A stretch of 44,565 nt of DNA. It comes from Aporhodopirellula sallentina SM41. GTDB lineage: Bacteria; Planctomycetota; Planctomycetia; Pirellulales; Pirellulaceae. The stretch covers positions 1 to 44,565 of the forward strand of contig NZ_ANOH01000189.1 in NCBI RefSeq assembly GCF_000346505.1, in the 5' to 3' direction. Positions within the stretch are counted from its first letter, which is position 1. Each line of letters opens with the position of its first letter. Positions 17,101 through 24,649 of the stretch are shown piece after piece. Under the pieces are notes generated by a model. The model worked only from the letters and a program-made list of their open reading frames with translations. It did no database searches and had not been told where the DNA came from. Made by a program: the position numbers and the translations under genes.

Positions 17101-18550
17101 CGTGGCACGCGCTGCATCCACTGCTGCGATAGTCGCCGGGATGGTCGTTCGTACCAAGAAAGTTCAGCGTCGGATCGAGGAGGCGTGTTTTCGCGAGGCC
17201 GACGTAAACCGGATCGGTCCGGTTTTCGGTGCCCAAACCGCGAAGGCTGAGTCGTTCGCGTGGGCGTCCGGGTTCTTCGAGTCGTTCGGGGATGCCGATT
17301 TCCGGGCGGAAGCGACCGCCACGTTCAAAAATTCGCAGCACGTTGCCGGGCTGCGAGACTTGGTACTTCACCAACGGTTGCAGACGCGGAAGGATTCCTT
17401 TGTCGCGTGTTTGGGCCGACGTCGGTGCCGGGACCGTTTGCATGATCTGCGGGGTGCCGTTCATCGAATAGGATTCACCGAACCGGCTGTATTTTTCGTC
17501 GGTGCTGCCATTGTTATAGAGTGCGGCGCCCCACAACATGCATCCGTGGGTCATCATCGATTTGCGAAGCTGCAGAACCTCGTTGGCGTGACACTGACCG
17601 CACGCGATGTGCGCGACACGCAAGTCACCTGGGTTGACGAATCGCACGAATTCGGGCGATTCATGATTGAGCAGAGTGTACGATCGGACCGGGTTGGCGC
17701 TGTTTTTCCACGCCGGTGCAAAGCGAGGTTGCACATGGGCGTGTTTGATGTCGATGGCGTCTGCGTTGCCGCCGTGGCAGTCGGTGCAGCCAATTTGTAC
17801 TGAGTTCTCCGGGTGCATGTTGCCGACGTCGGTATGACAGGTGATGCACCCGTGGCTTTTGGCATGGGCAGCAGCGGCGGTTTGCGTCGACAGGTTGTCG
17901 AATCGCAGGTCGTCTGGGATCGGATACGATGGGTTGTCAGCAACTCCCAAACGTCGAGCGAGGTCCCAAGGGTCGCCCGACTTTCCCGCCATCCCAGGCT
18001 CGTTCGCGCCGTCGACTCGCGGGGTTGGGAAGCCTCCGTGATAAGAATTTCCGCCATGATAAGACGGCGTGCCGTGCGATTGTGGCGTGGCGAGGTGACC
18101 GTGGCTCGATGGTGCCGGTGCGGGCAATTCGCCGGAGGTCGGCCGGACCTTATTTTCTTTGGCAGCGGGGTTTTCTTTGGCAGCCGGTTTTCCTTTCGCA
18201 GTCGGGTTCTCTTTGACAACCGGGGTTCCTTTCGCTGCGGGCTGCCGCTGAGTTGGCGGCTGATCGCTGAGTGAAAACTCGACGCCGTGGGAATCGTTGT
18301 CGGACGCGGGATCGCGATTTTCGGCCGTCTGAGTGGCTTCCGCTTCGGCTTGTCGTTGCAATTCGAACGCTTTGAACAGCGTCGATAAACGGGCGTCGGG
18401 CGAGGACGCCGGCGGAGCTTCCTCGGAACGCGATGGAGGCGATGTTGCCGGAGGTTGTGCGGTTAAGATCGCGTTGGAGCAAACGATGCTCAGGCCGATA
18501 AGTATGCAAACGCATCCTAGGATTCGGCGTGACGTGTTGATTCCGTTCAT
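14114..18550 (-). CDS. Giant decaheme cytochrome c with C-terminal LVIVD beta-propeller
   Basis: The 1478-residue secreted protein begins with a signal peptide (~1-31) and a low-complexity Pro/Ala/Lys/His linker to about 190. Ten CXXCH motifs lie between about residue 235 and 995: CITCH, CTDCH, CGQCH, CSACH, CMVCH, CTDCH, CVDCH, CIACH, CFGCH and CTDCH. Residues ~1040-1440 contain at least five LVIVD-type repeats (YLYAACGKGGLRVFD, YAYICCKAGLVVVD, YGLVTDEHGVKVID, YAYVAAGHHGLAIID, FAYVADGKNGLRVV), which form a beta-propeller. His-rich segments sit at the junction (HHVEHDRELEHSHEH). The gene follows an outer-membrane barrel gene by 84 bases, so an outer-surface cytochrome docked to that barrel is likely. 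A periplasmic enzyme or electron hub is the alternative. Confidence 0.9.
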   Translation of the reverse strand: MNGINTSRRILGCVCILIGLSIVCSNAILTAQPPATSPPSRSEEAPPASSPDARLSTLFKAFELQRQAEAEATQTAENRDPASDNDSHGVEFSLSDQPPTQRQPAAKGTPVVKENPTAKGKPAAKENPAAKENKVRPTSGELPAPAPSSHGHLATPQSHGTPSYHGGNSYHGGFPTPRVDGANEPGMAGKSGDPWDLARRLGVADNPSYPIPDDLRFDNLSTQTAAAAHAKSHGCITCHTDVGNMHPENSVQIGCTDCHGGNADAIDIKHAHVQPRFAPAWKNSANPVRSYTLLNHESPEFVRFVNPGDLRVAHIACGQCHANEVLQLRKSMMTHGCMLWGAALYNNGSTDEKYSRFGESYSMNGTPQIMQTVPAPTSAQTRDKGILPRLQPLVKYQVSQPGNVLRIFERGGRFRPEIGIPERLEEPGRPRERLSLRGLGTENRTDPVYVGLAKTRLLDPTLNFLGTNDHPGDYRSSGCSACHVLYANDRSETASGFLAKYGNRGTAAAARDEWVKYVDPTINKNHSGHPIQHKFELRMPTSTCMVCHVHPGTNVLNSYLGYMWWDNETDGELMYPEEQKKLTAEDYIRATESNPNEAAARGHWSDPEFLANVSDLNPHLRHTQFADFHGHGWVYRAVFKKNREGKLLDWKNDVVTDTSTPKLQEAVKPTAPEEKQYGKCRPDTPVHMMDIHMEKGMHCTDCHYYNDSHGNTLLYNEVRAAIEIKCVDCHGTAEQSLVEKVESQIKSGQPLRLPTSGPAAPQGGSNLLALRTTFNEPRFEIIREPGAAPKLIQRSTVEPDLWWEVTQTADTVRPGHNNYNPRSHAAKSVRLGDDGVPTWGGTSQEDLQRCAHSGKKMSCIACHSSWNPSCFGCHLPQKANIKSPELHSAGDVTRNRTSYNFQTLRDDVFMLARDGNVTGNRIGPARSSCAIHVTSYNANREAIYTQQQTISGDGMSGIAFSTNVPHTVRGGAGWQNESNHAASGVYETKSCTDCHLSATDNNNAIMSQLLMQGTGFTNFIGKYCYVAAGEHGFEAVVVTENTEPQAVIGSSLHQVAYPENYKHHVEHDRELEHSHEHPGRDILESLSLRYRKPEILDLQHRGEYLYAACGKGGLRVFDIAFIDHKAFSERITTAPVSPLGQRLYVRTKFATGVASPATIAPDPTRKQDPTNEESAVHPMYGYIFISDREEGLILVGAGTLLDGNPLNNFLERALTFNPDGILDGAESVSIVGTYAYICCKAGLVVVDLDDPTCPHVTHVIGHEELHHPHKVAVQFRYGLVTDEHGVKVIDTTDLSHPHVVHEIPLDDAHGVYIARTYAYVAAGHHGLAIIDFKKPREAFIDQVYDANGCINDAHDVKLGITNVSQFAYVADGKNGLRVVQLTSPEVPGNDGFSPRPLPYLVATYKLPKEGHALAISRGIDRDRAVDESGNQIAVFGRVGARPLSREEARRMYLRPDGQPWYVTDHVMDETIYRIQPTK
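18153..18242 (-). repeat. Five 18-bp tandem repeats in the cytochrome linker
   Basis: Degenerate 18-bp units start at 18153, 18171, 18189, 18207 and 18225. They encode a repeating hexapeptide of the AAKENP / TAKGKP type in the linker between signal peptide and first heme. The repeats are in frame, so expansion would only change linker length. Confidence 0.85.
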
Positions 18551-18634
18551 CGGCTGGCTGTGCCTTTCGTGGCATTGCTTGTCGACCTTCTAAGGTTCGG
18601 CAAACATCCCCGGTGGCCACCGCCGTTTGCGAAC

Positions 18635-20839
18635 TCAGAATTCCAATACAACCTCTAGGAAGCCTGCCACATGCGTATCAAGCGTGCCGTCGACACGCTG
18701 GAATAGATCCGCGAATCCGTCCCCGCCAAACAGTGCGGCCAAACCACCCAGACATACGATGTTATTGTTTAGCAGGGGGCGGTATTCAAGGCCAGAGCTA
18801 ATATCGGTCCCGATGAAGTCACGGACTTCGCCGGTGAAGAGGTACGTTTCCAGAGATGACGTATCGTCGAACCACAGCAGATTGACGTTGTTGATCGTCT
18901 TCATCTTGGGCGTCAAATCAGCGTCGAGGCCGAAATTGACGAGGTGCAGGCCAGGGTTGACGAAGTTGCTTTGACCCTGGAATTTGTTGCTTTTCATGCT
19001 TGGCGTGAGGCTCAACCGGTTGGTCAACTCGACGCCAAAGAGGCGAATGTCTTGGCGGCCCCAGTAGCTAAATTCGGTGCCGGCGAAGTTCGGATTGGGC
19101 AGGATTGCGTCGAACCCGGTTGCCTTCTGGTCGTTGGGGTCTTTGTCGCCACTGCTGTACAAATACGAAGTTCGGAACCGAACCCAATCGCGGTCATACG
19201 AAAGTTCGATGGCGGCCATCGAAGCACTGATGTCCACCCCGCGGCCTGCAATCGGGTTCAGATCGTCGCGACCGAACGCGTAGTAAAACGCGGTTGAATA
19301 GTTGAACCGCTCGATGTGTCCGTTGGTGGCGGCGCCAAAGTAATACGCACGAACCTCGTGCGGTTGGGCGATACCAGCGGGATCGGGCCGCACGAGAAAG
19401 TCGTTCTGGTTGATCTCGAACGAGGGCCCGTCGTGGTTGGCGTGGAAGGAGACGTTGGCGTTCAGGCCTGGGTACAGAAAGTCCTGCCGGTAGTAGTTCG
19501 CGATCAATGTGTTTTGATGGCGGTCTTTGCTGAAACGATTCAGCAATGAGTTGGAGTCTTTTTCGGTTTGATCGAACCAGATCACGTTGAATTGATCGCG
19601 GTTGGATTTGCGTGTACCGAACAGCCGAACTCCTCGGTTGATGTCGGCGAACAGGAACCCGCGGAAGTCACTGACGAAGGGTTGGCTGCCGACACGCGTG
19701 GAAACGAAATCGTAGTAGGGACTCAAGTCAGCGAGTTTGGCTTCGAAGAACCATTCCTCCAACGCAAAGTCATCTCGAAACCGGCTCGTTCCCGCACGGA
19801 CGTCTGGGTTGACGACACCCAACTCGTCCGCGGTCAGGTTGTTCATGTTGTAAATCGTGTTGAGCCGGATTCGCCAATCGTTCGGTTTGAACGCGGCGTT
19901 CCCATGAAAGAGGTCTATCGCGACCGAGTTGTAGGACTGCATCAAGAACGAATCCGGGTCACCGAAAAACGCGGCGGCACCTGGATTTCGCGTAGCCTCA
20001 AATGGAGTCGTTGGTGTGGGGAGTTGTCTGCCCTCGAACAGGTTGAAACTCTTTCCGGTGAGCTTCAAAAACGTGTGCTCGCCCAAGATCGGGTAATCGC
20101 CTTTCAGCACATTTTGGTTGTACGGATCCCACCAAACCCCCTTCACACCGGGATAATCATCGAGCATCGGATGCCCTTTGCCGTAGCGGTCGCTATCCTG
20201 TTGTCCTATCCGCCACAGGTCCGTGACCGGGATGAAGTGGTTGCTGGATTGACATTCGGTCGGCACGATACCGCTGCGACCGGTGAAACCGTATGGATGT
20301 CCGCCATCGGTTCGGAACAGTGGCGACGTGTGATCCTCCCCCGGTGCAACCTCTGGCAATCGGTGGGCAGTTTCAAGAGGCGAGCGGAGCACCGGTGGAG
20401 CGGTGTCGGCCGGATTCCACGGTTTGGTTTTACGAACGGTGCCAGACTGCGATCGGTTTTCTATCGCGTCGGGATCGTCGCGGAATTCTCGTTCGATCGG
20501 ATACTCTCGCAGTGCATCCACAAACAGGTCGGTGTCGTTGATGGCGTCCGTTTTGGTTTCTTCCGCGTCACGACTGACCGCCTCATCAACATTTGGGGCA
20601 ACAACGTTTGGGGCAACAACGTTTGGGGCAACAACGTTTGGGGCGATAATGTTTGGGGCGATAATGTTTTGCCCAACGGCGGCCGTGTTATCGCCGAGGT
20701 CGCTCTCACCACTCGGCCGCAGCAATAATTCCAGACCGTCGGCGCGGCTCGCAGGCGTGTTTGCGCAAACGCAGACAAAGATCGCAAATATGACTGCGAT
20801 TGGTTGTCTGATTGGTGGTTTGCTTGTCTTGAAAGGCAT
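18635..20839 (-). CDS. Outer-membrane beta-barrel protein, candidate porin of a porin-cytochrome conduit
   Basis: The 734-residue protein has a signal peptide (~1-33). A disordered N-terminal part contains a tandem APN(I/V)(I/V) repeat (~50-75). Then come many alternating-hydrophobicity beta strands with aromatic belts (for example WRIRLNTIYNMNNL, ANVSFHANHDGPSF, WVRFRTSYLYSSG, HVAGFLEVVLEF). It ends in Phe, as outer-membrane barrel proteins do. It is co-transcribed with the giant decaheme-LVIVD cytochrome (84 bases downstream), an arrangement like the barrel/cytochrome pairs of MtrB/MtrC or Geobacter porin-cytochrome complexes. No CXXC near the N-terminus, typical of MtrB, is visible, so homology to MtrB is not claimed. 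It could instead be an uptake porin. Confidence 0.8.
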   Translation of the reverse strand: MPFKTSKPPIRQPIAVIFAIFVCVCANTPASRADGLELLLRPSGESDLGDNTAAVGQNIIAPNIIAPNVVAPNVVAPNVVAPNVDEAVSRDAEETKTDAINDTDLFVDALREYPIEREFRDDPDAIENRSQSGTVRKTKPWNPADTAPPVLRSPLETAHRLPEVAPGEDHTSPLFRTDGGHPYGFTGRSGIVPTECQSSNHFIPVTDLWRIGQQDSDRYGKGHPMLDDYPGVKGVWWDPYNQNVLKGDYPILGEHTFLKLTGKSFNLFEGRQLPTPTTPFEATRNPGAAAFFGDPDSFLMQSYNSVAIDLFHGNAAFKPNDWRIRLNTIYNMNNLTADELGVVNPDVRAGTSRFRDDFALEEWFFEAKLADLSPYYDFVSTRVGSQPFVSDFRGFLFADINRGVRLFGTRKSNRDQFNVIWFDQTEKDSNSLLNRFSKDRHQNTLIANYYRQDFLYPGLNANVSFHANHDGPSFEINQNDFLVRPDPAGIAQPHEVRAYYFGAATNGHIERFNYSTAFYYAFGRDDLNPIAGRGVDISASMAAIELSYDRDWVRFRTSYLYSSGDKDPNDQKATGFDAILPNPNFAGTEFSYWGRQDIRLFGVELTNRLSLTPSMKSNKFQGQSNFVNPGLHLVNFGLDADLTPKMKTINNVNLLWFDDTSSLETYLFTGEVRDFIGTDISSGLEYRPLLNNNIVCLGGLAALFGGDGFADLFQRVDGTLDTHVAGFLEVVLEF
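20592..20666 (-). repeat. Five 15-bp tandem repeats in the barrel gene
   Basis: Three identical units TTTGGGGCAACAACG (20592, 20607, 20622) are followed by two variants TTTGGGGCGATAATG (20637, 20652), read on the plus strand. They encode a pentapeptide repeat of the APN(V/I)(V/I) type near the N-terminus of the barrel protein. The near identity indicates recent slippage or expansion. Confidence 0.93.
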
Positions 20840-21051
20840 CCTTCCATCCCCCCGAACGGTCCGGTTACTCCTCTCGTATCGGTTGTGCCGATGCGACTCT
20901 TGTTACCGAATTGAGGAACTTTGACGATTTTCTTGATCGTTCCGAATTTTGGTGGGCATGGAATCAAATTCTGGCTACCAAGTTCGAAAAGGCTGGATTA
21001 GCCTGGGTAGCTACTCTGAGGTAGTTCTGATCCACCGTCTGATTCGCCGCG
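20840..21051. promoter_or_regulatory. Divergent intergenic region, barrel gene and LEPR-XLL gene
   Basis: These 212 bases separate two divergent genes and should hold both promoters. A GGGGGG run lies just upstream of the barrel ATG on the minus strand and could act as its ribosome binding site. I see no convincing promoter boxes. Confidence 0.4.
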
Positions 21052-23604
21052 ATGAAACCAAAAACGACTCGCCCATCTCATCGTAAACTCCGTAAACTCC
21101 GTAAACTCCGTTGCGAGCCGTTAGAAAAGCGGCAGTTATTGACCGCCTCTTTGGGGGCGGATGTAACGGACGTGACCGCCATGGATGTTAACGAGGACGG
21201 GTATGTGACGGCGCGAGATGCGCTCGCGGTGATCAATATTCTCAACGATCAGCACGGCAATCGCATTTCTGGCGAGCCCATCGCTCAGAACCGGGCGGAC
21301 GTGAATCTGGACGGCGAAGTCACATCGGTTGATGCGCTGCGCATCATCAACCATCTCAATGTGATGGGCAACGCCGAGCCCGCCTTGGAGACGTTGACGC
21401 TGGAGCAGTTCAAGGACCTTCCGAAGGATGACGTTACCGAGAGCGGTGTTTTTGAAACTAAGCTCGCGGAGAATGACAGGCTCTCTGACAATTTGCTCAC
21501 GGCGAAAGATGTCGAAATTCTGCTGAGCCGCGCTTCGATGGCGACCGAGAGTGAGGATGCGATCATCGCGGTTGTCGATCGGTCCGGTCGGATCCTCGGT
21601 GTGCGGGTCGAAGACGGTGTGTCCGCAAACTTGAAGGGCGACGATGAAAAGCTCGCGTTCGCGATTGATGGCGCCGTGGCCAAGGCTCGTACGGCGGCGT
21701 TCTTCAGCAGCAACGCGGCACCACTGACGAGCCGCACAATTCGTTTCATCAGTCAGTCAACCAACACCCAACGAGAAGTCGAGTCGTCGCCACAGAACAC
21801 CGATCCGAATTATCAGGGACCCGGCCTCGTCGCTCCGATCGGTGTCGGTGGTCACTTCCCACCGGAGATCCCGTTCACCCCGCAAGTTGACTTGTTCGCG
21901 ATCGAGCATCAAAGCCGAGACAGCCAAACGCATCCGGGGGAAGATCGCATTCGTGGAACGGCCGACGATTTTGAATTGCAGGCCCGCTTTAACGCGGACC
22001 CTGCATTCATCCCTGAAGTCGCCGACGATTTCTTTCGCACGTGGCCAGAAAGTTTCGGGGAACAATCGGGGACCGCTCCCGACGCGGTCCCTCGTGGGAT
22101 CGCCACGCTGCCTGGTGGAATTCCGCTGTACAAGCAAACGAAAGACAAAGACGGGAAACTCATCACGAGTCCTACTAGCCAGAGCGTGAACCTGGTCGGT
22201 GGGATCGGCGTTTTCTTCCCCGGCGAAGATGGCTACGCGACGTTCGAACAAGGGTTTGAACACGGCGTCGGACAGACCGAGAAAGAACGCACTAACGCGG
22301 ACAAGGTGCTCGAGGCGGAGTTTGCTGCGTTCGTCGCCGCGGCAGGGGGAGAGATCGAGGTCGGAATGTCGGCATTTGATCGCGATCTTACCGAGTTCGA
22401 GAATCGATTTGCACCGTTGCCTGAGGGGTGCGAGTTTAACTTCGTCGCGCTCAGTGGACGGATCGACTTGGTGGGTTTGACCCTTGAAATCTACGGCCCC
22501 ACACCGAGCCCGCAGTTTCCTGTGCCGGGTATCGATCGGTTGTTGCAGTTCGGGCGACAACTCGGAGGCGGAATCGATTCAGGAGATAATGTTCCTGTTG
22601 GGCTCTGGGGTGAAGATTTAAATGGGAAACCGGTACCGGAAGGATGGTTGGTCGTGCCTCACGACAGTCCAACATCGAGTGGGCTGACTGCAGAAGATGT
22701 CCAGCAAATCATTGAAACGGGAATCGCGGAAGCCGAACGAACTCGAGCTGCCATTCGCCTGGATATCGACGGCGGATTTCGTCCTGGGGAGACGACCAGT
22801 ATGGTGCTGTCGGTGGCCGATACCAACGGTGAACTCTTGGGGCTGTACCGGATGCCGGACGCGACGATCTTCTCGATTGACGTCGCTGTGGCGAAAGCTC
22901 GTAACACGGCCTACTACGCCGACCCGGAGGACATTCAATTCGCTGATCGCGTCGACTTCAACGGGGATGGTATCAAAGTCGATACTTCGACTTCGCTCGA
23001 CGATCGCACTGGCGACACGTATCCCGAAGGCACTGCCCTGACCAATCGATCGTTCCGGTTTCTCGCGGAACCTCGCTTTCCGACCGGTACCGAACTCGAT
23101 CCATCTCTCGCGGTGGGTTGTGATCAGTCACCGACGATTTGCACCGAAGTTGGCCCGCACAGCATGCTGCGTCTGCCCGGCATCAATCCTTTGACGGGCG
23201 AGAACCTCATCGACGATGCACCGCTGGCATTTGATGTTTATGCGTCTGAATCTCACGACAGCACAAAGGCGTTTGATGCGTTTAACGTGATGACCAACTT
23301 CCGCGATCCCGGGGATGACGGTGTGAAAGTGTACGGTCTGCCTGACCTGACGGTTGACACCAAACGAGCAAACCAGAATGGTGTAGTTTTCTTCCCTGGC
23401 AGCTCGGCACTTTACGTCAATTCAAACACGCAACTCGCAGGCGGCTTCGGCGTCAGTGGTGACGGTGTCGACCAAGACGACGTGGTGACGTTCGCTGGGC
23501 AAAACGGTTTCGAACCGACTTCGGAACTACGCGTGGATGCGTATACCATCGGAGGCGTTCGTGTCCCATATCAGAAGTTCAATCGGAACCCGTTCGGCGC
23601 GTAA
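21052..23604 (+). CDS. LEPR-XLL / dockerin protein with two GlcG/HbpS-like domains
   Basis: The 850-residue protein has a very basic N-terminus with a KLRKLRKLR repeat and then the planctomycete LEPR-XLL motif (CEPLEKRQLLTA), which marks secreted or surface proteins in this phylum. Two dockerin-type calcium loops follow (~44-60, DVNEDGYVTARDAL; ~83-100, DVNLDGEVTSVDAL). Two GlcG/HbpS-like domains are visible: ~150-240 (IIAVVDRSGRILGVRVEDG ... VAKARTAAFF) and ~545-680 (VLSVADTNGELLGLYRM ... VAVAKARNTAYY). Members of this fold bind heme or small organic acids. The location beside a multiheme cytochrome locus makes a heme-related role attractive, but this is inference. The intervening ~250-540 region is unassigned. 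The first start ATG is used; no Shine-Dalgarno is evident. Confidence 0.82.
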   Translation: MKPKTTRPSHRKLRKLRKLRCEPLEKRQLLTASLGADVTDVTAMDVNEDGYVTARDALAVINILNDQHGNRISGEPIAQNRADVNLDGEVTSVDALRIINHLNVMGNAEPALETLTLEQFKDLPKDDVTESGVFETKLAENDRLSDNLLTAKDVEILLSRASMATESEDAIIAVVDRSGRILGVRVEDGVSANLKGDDEKLAFAIDGAVAKARTAAFFSSNAAPLTSRTIRFISQSTNTQREVESSPQNTDPNYQGPGLVAPIGVGGHFPPEIPFTPQVDLFAIEHQSRDSQTHPGEDRIRGTADDFELQARFNADPAFIPEVADDFFRTWPESFGEQSGTAPDAVPRGIATLPGGIPLYKQTKDKDGKLITSPTSQSVNLVGGIGVFFPGEDGYATFEQGFEHGVGQTEKERTNADKVLEAEFAAFVAAAGGEIEVGMSAFDRDLTEFENRFAPLPEGCEFNFVALSGRIDLVGLTLEIYGPTPSPQFPVPGIDRLLQFGRQLGGGIDSGDNVPVGLWGEDLNGKPVPEGWLVVPHDSPTSSGLTAEDVQQIIETGIAEAERTRAAIRLDIDGGFRPGETTSMVLSVADTNGELLGLYRMPDATIFSIDVAVAKARNTAYYADPEDIQFADRVDFNGDGIKVDTSTSLDDRTGDTYPEGTALTNRSFRFLAEPRFPTGTELDPSLAVGCDQSPTICTEVGPHSMLRLPGINPLTGENLIDDAPLAFDVYASESHDSTKAFDAFNVMTNFRDPGDDGVKVYGLPDLTVDTKRANQNGVVFFPGSSALYVNSNTQLAGGFGVSGDGVDQDDVVTFAGQNGFEPTSELRVDAYTIGGVRVPYQKFNRNPFGA
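21082..21108 (+). repeat. Three 9-bp tandem repeats encoding KLR
   Basis: The unit CGTAAACTC repeats at 21082, 21091 and 21100, encoding Arg-Lys-Leu in the basic N-terminus of the LEPR-XLL protein. Confidence 0.9.
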
Positions 23605-23793
23605 GACGGGCACCTCGTACACGCAACATTCGTAAGCGACTTTGCCGGTCACGGGAACTGGATCGTTCAGGCGGCCGATCGCGTTCAGGTGACCAAACGC
23701 GGTTGGATGTATCGCGATGAAGGCAACGGTTCCAACGGTTCGATTCAATGGAGGTAGTCGAAAACCATCCCTGTTGCCCGGGCGTTTGTTGTT

Positions 23794-24468
23794 ATGCGTG
23801 CTTTCACCGGTTTGTTGTTCGTTTTGGTCGTTCCGATAGTCGCGTTGGCGACGGACGCGGAGTGGGTTACCGGAAACGACGTGAGTGAAGCTTCGTTCGT
23901 CGACACGCACATGGTCGAGGGCGATCTGACCGAGGTCACGGTGACGGACGCGTGTCCAGGGTGTCATCGGTGTCAAAACGGTACCCAGGCAAACTGCCCC
24001 TGCCATGGTGTCGATACCGATCCGGGTTTTCCACGAAAGCCCCGCTGTACCAAACCCGGTGATCGCGATCGAGGCGACTGCCCGCCGCTGCGATACCGGA
24101 TGGATGATTGCAAGCGATCCGGGGATTCCCAGTGCACCGCCCCGTGGGCAATTTGCGGTCGGCCTCAAACTCGATTCGGTCGATACACGGCGTGGTTTGT
24201 CGGTGGCGGGGCAGCGTTTGCGGATGTACCGGGATTGTCAGATCTCGGCTGCAAAGATGACCTGATCGATCGGGGACGCGGTCGGTATGCCAACGGATGC
24301 GGCCAAGATGGGGAAGGCACTTGGGGGCTGGACTACGAAGGCTTCGCCGGGCACGCCAAAGTGTGGCTGAAGTACACGCGTGGGCGCAAACAAGGCGGCG
24401 AAGGGGCGTATGAAACCGACGGCGAACCCAAAGTGATTGCGAAGCTGAAGGACGTCTTGCTGCACTAG
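23794..24468 (+). CDS. Small secreted cysteine-rich protein, planctomycete type
   Basis: The 224-residue protein has a clear signal peptide (RAFTGLLFVLVVPIVALA, cleavage near residue 20). A central part is rich in cysteine (CPGCHRCQNGTQANCPCHG and further singles), with one CPGCH that matches a heme-binding CXXCH, though the context resembles a metal or disulfide cluster more than a cytochrome. The C-terminal section has a GTWGLDYEGF ... KVWLKYTRGRKQGG ... YETDGEP pattern. I believe this pattern recurs in planctomycete secreted proteins of unknown function, but this is from memory. A minus-strand frame of similar length overlaps it, but that frame lacks a signal peptide and any motif. The function is unknown. 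Confidence 0.7.
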   Translation: MRAFTGLLFVLVVPIVALATDAEWVTGNDVSEASFVDTHMVEGDLTEVTVTDACPGCHRCQNGTQANCPCHGVDTDPGFPRKPRCTKPGDRDRGDCPPLRYRMDDCKRSGDSQCTAPWAICGRPQTRFGRYTAWFVGGGAAFADVPGLSDLGCKDDLIDRGRGRYANGCGQDGEGTWGLDYEGFAGHAKVWLKYTRGRKQGGEGAYETDGEPKVIAKLKDVLLH

Positions 24469-24523
24469 TCGTTATATGTCCGTTTCATTTTTGCCTATCT
24501 GAAAACCAAGCTGCGTCGGAATA

Positions 24524-24541
24524 CTCGCCTGAATTGGCGAG
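24524..24541 (+). terminator. Possible weak hairpin terminator
   Basis: A 6-bp stem CTCGCC/GGCGAG with a 6-base loop is followed at some distance by TTTT. It lies downstream of the cysteine-rich protein gene and upstream of the kinase gene. The T-run is not adjacent to the stem, so this is weak. Confidence 0.3.
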
Positions 24542-24649
24542 CGGTCGAGTTTTGGCTAAGGTGAGGGGAGGCGAGACATCGCAGAGTCCCGATGAAAGTT
24601 GCCGGGGTACGCCCTCCATTCACTTTTTTGCCACTCGCGAAGACTTTCT

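Noticed and set aside
15707-17803. Long plus-strand open frames inside the LVIVD cytochrome gene
   Set aside because: They are antisense to a protein with ten heme motifs and a propeller, and have no motifs or signal peptide of their own. They arise from base composition.
20592-20666. CRISPR-like array
   Set aside because: Units are 15 bp with no spacers and are in frame with a coding region, so it is a coding tandem repeat.
19568-20728. 386-codon plus-strand open frame antisense to the barrel gene
   Set aside because: Its tail is a translation of the tandem repeat and it has no recognisable fold. The minus frame has signal peptide, barrel strands and terminal Phe.
23527-24168. 213-codon minus-strand open frame overlapping the Cys-rich protein
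   Set aside because: It lacks a signal peptide or motif and overlaps the end of the dockerin gene. The plus-strand frame has a clear signal peptide and family-like C-terminus. Some doubt remains.
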